A DNA stretch of 64,000 bases from Flavobacterium psychraerolatum (lineage in GTDB: Bacteria; Bacteroidota; Bacteroidia; Flavobacteriales; Flavobacteriaceae): the NCBI RefSeq assembly GCF_025960985.1, contig NZ_JAOQMX010000025.1, positions 1 to 64,000 of the forward strand, in the 5' to 3' direction. The first letter of the stretch is position 1. The number at the start of each line of letters is the position of its first letter. The translations under genes were made by a program, and so were the position numbers. Below, piece after piece: positions 9,677 through 18,577 of this stretch. The notes beneath the pieces are model-generated. The model saw only the letters and a program-made list of their open reading frames with translations. It was not told where the DNA came from and did no database searches.

Positions 9677-11440
9677 ATGTTTCCAATAGATATTCGCACC
9701 ATTTACTTAAGTGTCGTTATTATTAATATTATTAATGCAATATTAATTAGTTCACTATACATTCAAATTAAAAAGAGATTTCCAGGAACCTTTTTAATTT
9801 TAGTTAGTTTTTTCATGAGTGCAATAGGGAATATTTTAATCTTTTTGCGTCATGTTATTCCTGATTGGATCTCAATCCTACTTGCCAATTTATTGATTAT
9901 GTTATCATTCTTTATAATGCTAATTGCATTTGAAAAATTTGTCAAGAAAAGAGGACCTCATATCCAAAATTACATTCTAATCGCTATTTTTCTATTTATA
10001 CATTCCTATTTTACTTTTGTAAAACCTGATTTACAAGCCAGAAATATGAACCTCGCTGTCATTTATTCTCTGTTTAGCATACAAATTGTCTACCTTATGC
10101 TTAAGCGGACTCCAATCACAATGCGAAAGATTACACGACAAGTGGGTTACGTATTTCTAGCCGTATTTTTTATACAGCTAATTCGTGTCTTTTATATTAA
10201 ACAAAGCCACCAATCGAATACAGATTTTTTTTCATCGAATTCGACTGAATCTCTATTTCTATTAACATGGGAAATCGTTATTATATTCCTAGCCTATAGC
10301 ATTACCTTGATGTATAACACACGCCTTATTATAGATGTTAATGCACAAGAAGAAAAGTTTTCAAAAGCTTTTCATGCTACACCTTTTATAATCCTATTAT
10401 CTAAATTAAAAGATGGTGAGATTTTTGAAGCAAACAACGGCATAACCTCAATTTGTGGTTATAACCCAGCTGATTTAATTGGCTATAAAATAGCTGACCT
10501 TAATTTATGGCAACACGAAGAAGAGCGTCTCATTTTTCAAAAAACTTTAAAAGAAAAAGGGATTGTTTTCGAAAAAGAATATGTCTTTCGAAAAAAATCA
10601 GGACAAAGTTTTTCAGGCTTAATTACGGCTGAAATTATTTCTATCAACAATGAAAAGTGCATACTTTCGGTTATACATGATATAACACAAATAAAAAAAA
10701 CAGAACATAATCTTAGAAATAGTGAAACTACTTTGAGAGAAATAAATGCTACCAAAGACACGTTTTTTTCAATTATTGCGCATGATTTACGAAGCCCTTT
10801 TAATGGAATTATAGGTTTTAGCGAAATACTAAAGGAGGAAGTAAAAATAAACAATTATGATGGAATCCAAGAATATGCAGAAATCATCAACAACTCGTCT
10901 CATCATGCCATGGATTTATTATCCAATTTGATGGAGTGGGCACGATCACAAACAGGATCGATGAAGTTTATGCCAGAGTATATGGACATAGTTCTACTGA
11001 TAAAAAAAACACATCAATTATTAAAAACCTCTTCAGAACAGAAATCTATTGATATTAAACTAAACATGCCTACAGAACTTATCATATTGGCAGATCAAGC
11101 AATGATTGGTACAATTTTACGAAATATTATTTCGAATGCTATTAAATTTACACCCATCCAGGGAAACATCCTGATTACAGCAACTGAAACAGAAAGGGAT
11201 CACATCATTTCTATCAATGATAACGGCATTGGTATTGACCATAGCAAACTTCAAAAGCTTTTTAACATAGATACTTCCTACTCTACTCAAGGAACAAATA
11301 ACGAGCTAGGTACTGGTCTAGGACTCATACTATGCAAAGACTTTATCGAATATCATAAAGGAAAAATCTGGATTAAAAGTGAATTTGGTATTGGTAGTAC
11401 TTTTTATTTTTCTATTCCTAAAACCACTATAATAGAATAA
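9677..11440 (+). CDS. Sensor histidine kinase with 7-helix membrane domain and PAS domain
   Basis: A 587-residue membrane kinase. Seven hydrophobic segments fill roughly residues 5-212. A PAS domain follows at about 235-350 (FHATPFIILLSKLKDGEIF through ILSVIHDITQ). Next come a HisKA domain with His369 in IIAHDLRSPFNGIIG and an ATPase domain with NIISNAIKFT, DNGIGIDHSK and GTGLGLILCKDF. No receiver or cognate regulator is adjacent. The kinase half is very like that of the 4783-6060 kinase, pointing to duplication and sensor swapping. The ligand of the membrane and PAS parts cannot be deduced. The ATG start gives a good first membrane helix. Confidence 0.93.
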   Translation: MFPIDIRTIYLSVVIINIINAILISSLYIQIKKRFPGTFLILVSFFMSAIGNILIFLRHVIPDWISILLANLLIMLSFFIMLIAFEKFVKKRGPHIQNYILIAIFLFIHSYFTFVKPDLQARNMNLAVIYSLFSIQIVYLMLKRTPITMRKITRQVGYVFLAVFFIQLIRVFYIKQSHQSNTDFFSSNSTESLFLLTWEIVIIFLAYSITLMYNTRLIIDVNAQEEKFSKAFHATPFIILLSKLKDGEIFEANNGITSICGYNPADLIGYKIADLNLWQHEEERLIFQKTLKEKGIVFEKEYVFRKKSGQSFSGLITAEIISINNEKCILSVIHDITQIKKTEHNLRNSETTLREINATKDTFFSIIAHDLRSPFNGIIGFSEILKEEVKINNYDGIQEYAEIINNSSHHAMDLLSNLMEWARSQTGSMKFMPEYMDIVLLIKKTHQLLKTSSEQKSIDIKLNMPTELIILADQAMIGTILRNIISNAIKFTPIQGNILITATETERDHIISINDNGIGIDHSKLQKLFNIDTSYSTQGTNNELGTGLGLILCKDFIEYHKGKIWIKSEFGIGSTFYFSIPKTTIIE

Positions 11441-11848
11441 TTTAATCCTAATAAAAAAGCAATTGAAACTAATATCAATTTTATTTAATGTTTAAAATAT
11501 TAAGCAAATAGAGCTAGAAAGAAGAAAATGCTAAAAATAAAGCTAAATACATTTCTTAAGAAGACCTTAAATCTATTTAAAATCTTAACTGGCTATTACA
11601 CTTGTAAAATATAAGAAATTTTTTTTTCATTATTTAGTCAAATATCATTGTTATTAAAAATCATATCCAACTTGTATTTTTTTTTAGCAAAAACCAATTT
11701 TTTAAGATAGAGTAAAGACGATCTATTTACAGTTTTTAGAAATAATTTTAATTCCAATGCTACCAAAAAATACAGTTTAAAATATTATTTAAAAACAAAA
11801 AAAAACATTATTGTAAACTTATACTTATATAAAAAAAAATAAAAACTA
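11441..11848. other. Gene-free region between convergent genes
   Basis: About 400 bases separating the ends of the plus-strand kinase and minus-strand NUDIX genes. I see only AT-rich sequence; the terminator at its right border is listed separately. A 28-codon frame starting at 11528 is too short and featureless to support. Confidence 0.4.
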
Positions 11849-11881
11849 AAAAAAAGTGATCAAAAACTGACCACTTTTTTT
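11849..11881 (-). terminator. Terminator of the NUDIX gene
   Basis: Arms AAAAAAGTGATCA and TGACCACTTTTTT pair around an AAAAC loop immediately past the NUDIX stop codon. The single mispair becomes a G-U wobble on the minus strand, which identifies that strand as the functional one. Confidence 0.8.
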
Positions 11882-12478
11882 TTATATTTTTTCTTCTTCA
11901 AATAGTAATTTAATATTCTCGTAGGAATTTTTCAATACATCTGGTATCTCATTTGGACCAAACCAAGCTACTTTTTCGATTCCTTCGTCTAATTGACCCA
12001 CCGGAATACCTACAAAATCAGATTGCATTTCAAACCAGTGTGTAATCTTTAACTTATAAACGCCGTTACGTTTAAAAACATGATACGTTTTTTGAAGCTT
12101 TTTAGTTACACGTAATAGGTTTACACCTGTCTCTTCCTCGACTTCACGCATAGCCGTTTCTTCAATATCTTCACCTTTTTCTGTCCCTCCTTTGGGTAAA
12201 TCCCACTTTCCGTTCCTAAAAATAAAGAGTACTTCTCCCTTTTTATTGTACACCAAGCCTCCTCCAGCCTTGTTTACAGGGATTTTTGTCTTCAAAGTTT
12301 TCAAAATCTCACCCTCATCTGGATGATAGAGATAGGCTTTCTGAATTTTATTTTGAAATATTTTTACAATAAGTTGCTCGATATCAATACTTTCAAGAAG
12401 AAATAATTGAAAATCGGTTTCTTTTGATATTTTATTTGTCAAAAAAAGTGGTTTGTCGTTCACAAAAACTTTATACAT
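11882..12478 (-). CDS. NUDIX hydrolase
   Basis: A 198-residue hydrolase of nucleoside-diphosphate-linked substrates. The Nudix box is complete, starting at GGTEKGE and ending in REVEEETGV, and it should bind the catalytic metal. The preceding FRNGKWDLPKGG is typical. A roughly 80-residue N-terminal extension precedes the Nudix fold. The substrate is unknown; the conserved divergent arrangement with pyrE in flavobacteria hints at nucleotide metabolism or housecleaning. Its start codon is only 7 bases from that of pyrE on the other strand, so promoters for each must lie inside the other gene's 5' coding region. Confidence 0.9.
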   Translation of the reverse strand: MYKVFVNDKPLFLTNKISKETDFQLFLLESIDIEQLIVKIFQNKIQKAYLYHPDEGEILKTLKTKIPVNKAGGGLVYNKKGEVLFIFRNGKWDLPKGGTEKGEDIEETAMREVEEETGVNLLRVTKKLQKTYHVFKRNGVYKLKITHWFEMQSDFVGIPVGQLDEGIEKVAWFGPNEIPDVLKNSYENIKLLFEEEKI

Positions 12479-12481
12479 TTG
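12452..12481 (+). promoter_or_regulatory. pyrE promoter inside the NUDIX coding start
   Basis: TTTG at 12452-12455 and TACATTTG at 12474-12481 match the Bacteroidota -33 and -7 elements with an 18-base spacer. Transcription would begin at about 12486, the A of the pyrE ATG, so the mRNA may be leaderless. The element lies within the first codons of the divergent NUDIX gene. Confidence 0.6.
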
Positions 12482-12485
12482 TACT

Positions 12486-13139
12486 ATGATTTTTAATAAA
12501 GAAACAGCCGAAAAAACAGCCGAATTGCTTTTACAAATAAATGCAATTAAATTGAATCCAGGAAATCCTTTTACATGGGCTTCGGGATGGAAATCGCCTA
12601 TTTATTGCGATAACCGATTAATTCTCTCTTTTCCACCCATAAGAAATTATGTAAGAGATGAATTTTCTAAAAACATTGAAAAACAATTTGGGAAGCCAGA
12701 TGTAATTGCAGGAGTAGCAACCGGTGCCATTGGTATTGGAATTCTCGTTGCAGAAAGCATGGGACTACCTTTTGTGTACGTTCGACCAGAGCCTAAGAAA
12801 CATGGTCGTCAAAACCAAGTTGAAGGCTTTTTACAAAAAGGACAAAACGTTGTGGTTGTTGAAGATCTAATCAGTACAGGAAATAGTAGTTTGATGGCAG
12901 TAGAAGCTCTTAGAGCTGCTGGCGCAAATATAAAAGGAATGGCAGCAATCTTTACTTATGGTTTTGATGTTGCTGATGCAAACTTTAAATCAGCTAAAAT
13001 CGATTTGTACACTTTGAGTAACTACCAAAATTTATTGAACCTTGCAGTAGCCAAAAAATACGTTACAGAAAAAGAAGAACAAACATTAAGAGAATGGAGT
13101 ATAACTCCTTCTACTTGGAATAATGGAAACGATAAATAA
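12486..13139 (+). CDS. pyrE: Orotate phosphoribosyltransferase
   Basis: Transfers phosphoribose from PRPP to orotate, giving OMP, the fifth step of de novo pyrimidine synthesis. The 217-residue protein shows the PRPP loop VVVEDLISTGNSS, the N-terminal FTWASGWKSPIYCDNR substrate region and the loop segment RPEPKKHGRQNQVEG. The ATG at 12486 (MIFNKETAEK) is chosen over an in-frame upstream codon at 12453, because the upstream stretch overlaps the divergent gene and the promoter. The gene ends 6 bases before an SRPBCC gene, and the two probably share a transcript. Confidence 0.96.
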   Translation: MIFNKETAEKTAELLLQINAIKLNPGNPFTWASGWKSPIYCDNRLILSFPPIRNYVRDEFSKNIEKQFGKPDVIAGVATGAIGIGILVAESMGLPFVYVRPEPKKHGRQNQVEGFLQKGQNVVVVEDLISTGNSSLMAVEALRAAGANIKGMAAIFTYGFDVADANFKSAKIDLYTLSNYQNLLNLAVAKKYVTEKEEQTLREWSITPSTWNNGNDK

Positions 13140-13145
13140 TACCAA

Positions 13146-13538
13146 ATGAATTTAGAAAGCCATACCATTACTGTTCAAAAATCTGCACAAGATCTTTTTG
13201 ATTCTTTGTCTGATGTACAAAACTTTGAAAAGTTAATGCCTGATAACATTGCTAAATTTGAAGTAACAGGTGAAGATTCCTTTATTTTTGGTTTAAAAGG
13301 CATGCCTGAAATCAAATTGAGAATAAAAGAAAAAATCGTACCAAATAAAGTAATTCTAGGCGCAGCAAGTGACAAACTACCATTCACCTTAATTGCCAAC
13401 ATAAATAGCCTTTCTGACTCTTCAAGCAGTATCAAATTTGATTTTGAAGGTGAGTTTAATGCAATGATGGCAATGATGGTCAAAGGACCAATTAGCAAGT
13501 TGATTGAAACATTGGCAACCAATACAAACAAATTGTAA
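13146..13538 (+). CDS. SRPBCC-family protein (carbon monoxide dehydrogenase subunit G-like)
   Basis: A 130-residue single-domain protein with the START/SRPBCC hydrophobic-pocket fold. Recognition rests on the N-terminal pattern of strand then helix (ITVQKSAQDLFDSLSDVQNFEKLMPDNI) and the C-terminal helix ISKLIETLATN. Ligand and role are unknown. It follows pyrE by 6 bases, an arrangement I believe is common in flavobacteria, and both end at a strong terminator. No signal peptide or membrane segment. Confidence 0.8.
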   Translation: MNLESHTITVQKSAQDLFDSLSDVQNFEKLMPDNIAKFEVTGEDSFIFGLKGMPEIKLRIKEKIVPNKVILGAASDKLPFTLIANINSLSDSSSSIKFDFEGEFNAMMAMMVKGPISKLIETLATNTNKL

Positions 13539-13556
13539 GCGTTCTGAACCTTATAT

Positions 13557-13599
13557 AAAAAAATCCCTTTTGAAATTAAAGTTCAAAAGGGATTTTTTT
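13557..13599. terminator. Bidirectional terminator between the SRPBCC and birA genes
   Basis: A perfect 18-bp stem (13557-13574 with 13582-13599, core AATCCCTTTTGAA) and a 7-base loop, with A-runs on the left and T-runs on the right. It can serve the plus-strand pyrE unit and also the convergent birA gene. Confidence 0.9.
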
Positions 13600-13675
13600 G
13601 TATATTATTTCATTTATCTATACCTACTAATTATAACTTGATTGGTTATCGTGAGTAGAAGACAATACCCATATA

Positions 13676-14407
13676 CTAATACAGCATCTGAATTTCTTTT
13701 AATTCAAAATATTGCAAAGAGTCGTCCTCTAATAACACCTCCAAGTGACCATGTGTACTGACCGTTTGTATAATTCCCATAAAATTCTGATTGGTTTTTG
13801 TATTCTTAAAAGCCATTGGAATTCCTTTTTTGAAAAGTAAATCTAAATATTTTTCCCAAATTACTTTTGAATCATTTTGTACTAAAGCTATATTTATTTC
13901 CAAATAGGAAACAATAGCGATCAAAATTGCATCACGATCAAAGTCTATTTTAGAAATTAATTTTAATGAAGAGGCTTTAGGCATTTCTCCAAAATCAATT
14001 TGATTGACATTTAACCCAAGACCTATAACAGAATTGATAGTGTTATTGACTTTGAGATTGTTTTCGATCAAAATGCCACCTATTTTAAAATTGCATGACA
14101 TAATGTCGTTTGGCCACTTTATATTTAAATTTGGAATACCAAATGTTTCTAATGCTTGTACAATCGAGACTGCCACAGCGACATTTAAGTTAAAAATACT
14201 TTCGACGTCTCTAACGCTTTTCTTAACAAAAACACTCATTATAAGGTTCTTACCTGCTTCTGTATGCCATACTGCCCCCATTTGTCCTTTTCCATTAGTT
14301 TGAATTTGAGCAGTAACTACTGTGTAATTATCTAAATCTTCTTTGACTGCTAATTCTTTTAAAAAGACATTAGTAGAATCTATGGCATTGAGTTTGATTA
14401 GTTTCAT
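13676..14407 (-). CDS. birA: Biotin--[acetyl-CoA carboxylase] ligase
   Basis: Activates biotin with ATP and attaches it to the biotin carboxyl carrier protein for fatty acid synthesis. The 243-residue protein has the adenylate-binding segment NGKGQMGAVWH and the KWPNDI motif with its catalytic lysine, followed by KIGGILIE. There is no N-terminal winged helix, so unlike E. coli BirA it should not act as a repressor. It is transcribed away from rsfS and shares the 100-base intergenic region with it. Confidence 0.93.
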   Translation of the reverse strand: MKLIKLNAIDSTNVFLKELAVKEDLDNYTVVTAQIQTNGKGQMGAVWHTEAGKNLIMSVFVKKSVRDVESIFNLNVAVAVSIVQALETFGIPNLNIKWPNDIMSCNFKIGGILIENNLKVNNTINSVIGLGLNVNQIDFGEMPKASSLKLISKIDFDRDAILIAIVSYLEINIALVQNDSKVIWEKYLDLLFKKGIPMAFKNTKTNQNFMGIIQTVSTHGHLEVLLEDDSLQYFELKEIQMLY

Positions 14408-14507
14408 TCAGTTATTTTTTTGAAAATGCGAACTTAATATTATGTTAAGGTTCAAAAATAATCACAAAAAATGATAACTTTACAAACTTATACATACAAA
14501 ATAGTTC

Positions 14508-14879
14508 ATGGCGAAAAAAACAGTAAATAATGATGCCCTTTTGGCAAACATCATTAAAGGAATAGAAGAAGTAAAAGGAAATGATATTAACATTCTTGAT
14601 TTAAGAGATATTGACACTTCAGTTTGTGATTATTTCATTATCTGCAACGGAAATTCAAACACTCAGGTAAACGCCATTGTAAATTCCATCCAAAAAACAG
14701 TTTCTAAAGAATTAAAAGATAAGCCATGGCATATCGAAGGAACTGATAATGCCGAATGGGTATTGATGGATTACGTTAATATCGTGGTGCATGTTTTCCA
14801 GAAACACATCAGAGAATACTACAATATTGAAAGCTTATGGGGTGATGCAAAAATTACCACAATAGAAAACAACTACTAA
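14508..14879 (+). CDS. rsfS: Ribosome silencing factor
   Basis: Binds protein L14 on the large ribosomal subunit and blocks subunit joining when nutrients are short. The 123-residue protein has the family pattern ILDLRDIDTSVCDYFIICNG, then IEGTDNAEWVLMDYVNIVVHVF and FYNIESLW-like (YYNIESLWGDA). It lies 15 bases upstream of ftsH and is almost certainly cotranscribed. A near-consensus -7 word, TAACTTTA, lies about 30 bases before the ATG. Confidence 0.95.
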   Translation: MAKKTVNNDALLANIIKGIEEVKGNDINILDLRDIDTSVCDYFIICNGNSNTQVNAIVNSIQKTVSKELKDKPWHIEGTDNAEWVLMDYVNIVVHVFQKHIREYYNIESLWGDAKITTIENNY

Positions 14880-14894
14880 AGACTACACAATATA

Positions 14895-16823
14895 ATGGCA
14901 AAAAGTAATAATCCAAATCCAAATAAATTTAAAATAAGTCCTTGGTTAGTTTATACTGCCATATTGCTTATTTTTCTATTTATTAGTTTCGTAACTGGAG
15001 GTTCTAACATGCAAGAGCCTGCACAATTGACTTCTTCTAAATTTAATGTATTTTTAGAAAAAGGACAAATTGAAAAAGTAATTGTTTATAACAAATCGGA
15101 AGCTGAAGTTTTCTTAAAAGCAGATGCTTTGAAACTTCCTGAACATAAAAAAGTTTCAAAAGACTTATTTGACAGACCAAACACAAAGGGACCTCAATAC
15201 ACTTTTGAAATTGGTAATGATCAAATTTTTCAAACTAAACTAGAAAAAGCGGTTGCAGATGGAAAATTGAAAGATTTCAATTTCCTAGCAAAAAGCAATT
15301 GGTCTGATATCATTATTAGTTTGTTACCTATCATCATTATCATTGGAGTATGGTTATTCATCATGCGCAAAATGTCTGGTGGCGGTGGCGGTGGCGGAGG
15401 TCAAATCTTCAATATCGGAAAATCTAAAGCAAAACTTTTTGATGAAAAAACAGATGTAAAAACCACATTTAAAGATGTTGCTGGACTAGAAGGTGCAAAA
15501 GAAGAAATACAAGAAATTGTAGAATTCTTGAAAAACCCTAGTAAATACACAGACTTAGGTGGAAAAATACCAAAAGGAGCCTTATTGGTTGGTTCTCCGG
15601 GAACAGGTAAAACATTATTAGCCAAAGCTGTTGCAGGTGAAGCTCAAGTACCGTTTTTCTCATTATCAGGTTCCGATTTTGTAGAAATGTTTGTAGGTGT
15701 AGGTGCTTCACGAGTGCGAGACCTTTTCAAACAAGCGAAAGAAAAATCTCCTTCTATCATTTTTATTGATGAAATTGATGCTGTTGGTAGAGCGAGAGGA
15801 AAAAACAATATGTCAGGTGGAAATGACGAACGTGAGAATACACTGAACCAATTATTAACTGAAATGGATGGTTTTGGAAGCGATTCGAATGTAATTGTAT
15901 TGGCCGCAACAAATAGAGCTGACGTCCTTGACAAAGCCTTAATGCGTGCCGGACGTTTTGACAGACAAATTTTTGTTGATTTACCAGATATACGTGAACG
16001 TGCTGAAATTTTCAAAGTACATTTAGCACCTTTGAAAAAAGTAGAAGGTCTTGATTTAGACTTTTTAGCAAAACAAACACCTGGTTTCTCTGGAGCAGAT
16101 ATTGCCAATGTATGTAATGAAGCAGCTTTAATCGCTGCACGTTACAATAAAACAGCTGTAGACAAACAGGATTTCCTAGATGCAGTCGATCGTATTGTAG
16201 GTGGTCTAGAAAAGAAAAACAAAATTGTAACTCCTGAAGAAAAGAAAGCCATTGCTATTCACGAAGCAGGACACGCAACAGTAAGTTGGATGCTAGAGCA
16301 TGCTGCACCACTTATTAAAGTAACAATTGTCCCTAGAGGTCAAAGTTTGGGAGCAGCTTGGTATTTACCTGAAGAACGCCAGATTGTACGCCCAGATCAA
16401 ATGCTAGATGAAATGTGTGCTACAATGGGTGGTAGAGCAGCAGAAAAAGTAATTTTCAATCGCATCTCTACCGGAGCGTTAAGTGACTTAGAAAAAGTAA
16501 CGAAACAAGCTCGCGCCATGGTTACTGTTTATGGATTGAACGACAAAATAGGTAATGTTACTTATTATGACTCAACAGGACAAGGAGAATATAGTTTTTC
16601 AAAACCATATTCTGAAGATACTGCTAGAATCATTGATAGCGAAATATCTATTCTAATCGAAAGTCAATACCAAAGAGCAATTTCTATATTAGAAGAAAAT
16701 AAAGATAAATTAAACCAACTGGCCGATATCTTGATTGAGAAAGAAGTAATTTTCAAAGATGATTTGGAAACAATTTTCGGAAAAAGAACTTTTGACAAGA
16801 ACCTTGACCCAGTAGTTTCGTAA
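14895..16823 (+). CDS. ftsH: ATP-dependent zinc metalloprotease FtsH
   Basis: Membrane-bound AAA+ protease that extracts and degrades membrane and short-lived cytosolic proteins. The 642-residue protein has two membrane helices (about 16-35 and 136-155) around a periplasmic domain and a glycine-rich linker. Walker A is GSPGTGKT (233-240), Walker B IIFIDEIDA, the second region of homology ends RAGRFDRQ, and the zinc site is HEAGH (456-460). It is cotranscribed with rsfS upstream and a small membrane protein gene downstream, ending at a perfect hairpin. Confidence 0.97.
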   Translation: MAKSNNPNPNKFKISPWLVYTAILLIFLFISFVTGGSNMQEPAQLTSSKFNVFLEKGQIEKVIVYNKSEAEVFLKADALKLPEHKKVSKDLFDRPNTKGPQYTFEIGNDQIFQTKLEKAVADGKLKDFNFLAKSNWSDIIISLLPIIIIIGVWLFIMRKMSGGGGGGGGQIFNIGKSKAKLFDEKTDVKTTFKDVAGLEGAKEEIQEIVEFLKNPSKYTDLGGKIPKGALLVGSPGTGKTLLAKAVAGEAQVPFFSLSGSDFVEMFVGVGASRVRDLFKQAKEKSPSIIFIDEIDAVGRARGKNNMSGGNDERENTLNQLLTEMDGFGSDSNVIVLAATNRADVLDKALMRAGRFDRQIFVDLPDIRERAEIFKVHLAPLKKVEGLDLDFLAKQTPGFSGADIANVCNEAALIAARYNKTAVDKQDFLDAVDRIVGGLEKKNKIVTPEEKKAIAIHEAGHATVSWMLEHAAPLIKVTIVPRGQSLGAAWYLPEERQIVRPDQMLDEMCATMGGRAAEKVIFNRISTGALSDLEKVTKQARAMVTVYGLNDKIGNVTYYDSTGQGEYSFSKPYSEDTARIIDSEISILIESQYQRAISILEENKDKLNQLADILIEKEVIFKDDLETIFGKRTFDKNLDPVVS

Positions 16824-16833
16824 ATAATTTCAC

Positions 16834-17013
16834 ATGGGATTTGACGCTTTAGTTTTCTGTATTTTCGGAACATGGTATTTCAACATCATCGATAGCAGAA
16901 GAAAAAAACGATTAAAAGGTCTCAGTACCACACAATATATAATTCTATTTATATTAGTAATTTTTATAATTGACTTCCTTGTACACTTTTACAAGGCATT
17001 CATTAAAAACTAA
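16834..17013 (+). CDS. Small membrane protein downstream of ftsH
   Basis: A 59-residue frame starting 10 bases after the ftsH stop, easily missed because of its size. It begins MGFDALVFCIFGTWYFN, has a basic middle (DSRRKKRLKG), then a strong membrane helix (YIILFILVIFIIDFLVHFY). Position between ftsH and the terminator suggests it is translated from the rsfS-ftsH transcript. It might be a partner or substrate of FtsH, but no family was recognised and that role is only a guess. Confidence 0.7.
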   Translation: MGFDALVFCIFGTWYFNIIDSRRKKRLKGLSTTQYIILFILVIFIIDFLVHFYKAFIKN

Positions 17014-17038
17014 TAAAAGTTACTAACATTTTTATTTT

Positions 17039-17080
17039 AAAATCTTAATTCAAAAAATCATTTTTGAATTAAGATTTTTT
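17039..17080 (+). terminator. Terminator of the rsfS-ftsH transcript
   Basis: A perfect 18-bp stem (17039-17056 with 17061-17078) around a 4-base loop, followed by T residues. The next promoter's -7 word begins directly after it at 17081. Confidence 0.92.
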
Positions 17081-17088
17081 TATCTTTG
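17081..17088 (+). promoter_or_regulatory. Candidate -7 promoter element of the LUD-cdsA-psd unit
   Basis: TATCTTTG fits TAnnTTTG and abuts the preceding terminator. The start point would fall near 17093, leaving a leader of about 35 bases before the ATG at 17128. This also argues against the upstream TTG at 17086 as a start. Confidence 0.5.
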
Positions 17089-17127
17089 AACGTTTTTGAG
17101 ATAACAAATAAAGTCCCTATTCAACAT

Positions 17128-17730
17128 ATGAGCATTTTCAGCAAACTTTTTGGTTCTAGTAGTGCCGCTTCGGAAGAAGACAATAATAAAGAAAGCAAAA
17201 CATCTTTACCAGAAAAAAATATATCGATAGACGAACAATTTATCAATAATTTCAAAAAAAACGGAGGGAAATTTTTATACTGTGAAAACTCAAGTGAGGT
17301 CAAAGAACAGTTTGAAAACATACTTCAAGAAAACGATTGGTATGAGAGCGAAGTGTTATGCTACGAAACATCCCTATTTGATATTCTTGAGGACAATAAA
17401 CTTGTCTTCAATAAGATCTCTGATCCTAAATTTCTATTTTCAACTTGTGAAAATTTGATTGCAGAGGAAGGTTCTGTATTATTTTCTTCAAAGCAAATCA
17501 AACAACACAAACCATACGAATTACCAACTAATATTGTTATATTGGCTAAAACGAGTCAAATCCTTGGTTTTAAAACAGATGGACTAAGTGCAATCAAAAA
17601 GAAATATGAGGGCGACTATCCCACCAACATTACTGCTATAAAATATTTTGAAAAAGCAAAAGAAGAAGATTTTACTCAGTATGGAAGTTCTGCGAAGAAT
17701 CTTTATTTATTGCTTCTAGAAGATCTTTAA
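17128..17730 (+). CDS. LUD-domain (LutC/YkgG-like) protein
   Basis: A 200-residue protein of the LUD family, related to LutC of the lactate-utilisation complex. The domain covers about residues 35-200 and includes the LIAEEGSVLFSSKQ and PTNIVILAKTSQIL segments. LutA and LutB are absent here, so a role in lactate oxidation is not supported. It sits directly upstream of cdsA with a 1-base gap and probably travels with it. The ATG at 17128 (MSIFSKLFG) is preferred to a TTG at 17086 that overlaps the promoter word. Confidence 0.8.
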   Translation: MSIFSKLFGSSSAASEEDNNKESKTSLPEKNISIDEQFINNFKKNGGKFLYCENSSEVKEQFENILQENDWYESEVLCYETSLFDILEDNKLVFNKISDPKFLFSTCENLIAEEGSVLFSSKQIKQHKPYELPTNIVILAKTSQILGFKTDGLSAIKKKYEGDYPTNITAIKYFEKAKEEDFTQYGSSAKNLYLLLLEDL

Positions 17731-17731
17731 T

Positions 17732-18577
17732 ATGAATGAAACCCTTAAGAGATCTATATCAGGTGCTGTATACGTTATTTTATTGATAACGTGCCTCCTA
17801 TATTCTACCGAAAGTTTTTTTATACTTTTTGGTGCTTTTCTTATAGTAGCAACTCATGAATTTTGTACACTGGTACGCATTAATAAAATCATTCCTCTAG
17901 TCATTGCTACCTTAACCTATGGCTTTTTTTATGCAATTACATTTGCAACTGAAGGACCATTACTTTTATTAAAATTCAACAATACTTTTGATTTATCAGT
18001 CTTATTTATAACTCTTTTTGTTTCTGTCAAATGTATTCACTTGCTATTTGAAACTAAAACTATTAAAATTGATGCTTTCTCAAAATACGTTTACCTAATT
18101 GGTTATGTTATTTTACCATTCATCATTCTTACTAAAATCCCATTTGGAATCGCGGGTTATAATCCAAAAATACTTATAAGTATTTTTATACTTATTTGGA
18201 CTAATGATTCTTTTGCTTACATTGTAGGGAAATCAATTGGGAAACATAAACTTTTTGAACGTATATCCCCAAAAAAAACTATTGAAGGATTTTTGGGAGG
18301 TGTTTTTTTCGCAGTAATTGCCAGTTACATTATTGCTATATATTACATTCAGATTGCAGAAGCAAAAATATTTATTTGGCTTATAATAGCTTTAATTGTA
18401 GGTGTTTTTGGAACGATCGGAGATTTAATCGAATCCAAATTCAAACGAATTGCTGAAGTAAAAGACAGCGGAAAAATAATGCCAGGACATGGGGGCGTGC
18501 TAGATCGTCTAGATAGTGTTATATTTGTAGCACCAATTGTATTTTTATTTTATCAAATTTTAAATTATGTTTCATAA
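17732..18577 (+). CDS. cdsA: Phosphatidate cytidylyltransferase
   Basis: Integral membrane enzyme making CDP-diacylglycerol from phosphatidate and CTP, the branch point to all major phospholipids. The 281-residue protein has about eight membrane helices. Its C-terminal signature runs from SPKKTIEGFLGG, through GDLIESKFKRI, to KDSGKIMPGHGGVLDRLDS, with the metal- and CTP-binding acidic residues. The 3' end overlaps psd by 11 bases, indicating translational coupling between two steps of phosphatidylethanolamine synthesis. Confidence 0.96.
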   Translation: MNETLKRSISGAVYVILLITCLLYSTESFFILFGAFLIVATHEFCTLVRINKIIPLVIATLTYGFFYAITFATEGPLLLLKFNNTFDLSVLFITLFVSVKCIHLLFETKTIKIDAFSKYVYLIGYVILPFIILTKIPFGIAGYNPKILISIFILIWTNDSFAYIVGKSIGKHKLFERISPKKTIEGFLGGVFFAVIASYIIAIYYIQIAEAKIFIWLIIALIVGVFGTIGDLIESKFKRIAEVKDSGKIMPGHGGVLDRLDSVIFVAPIVFLFYQILNYVS

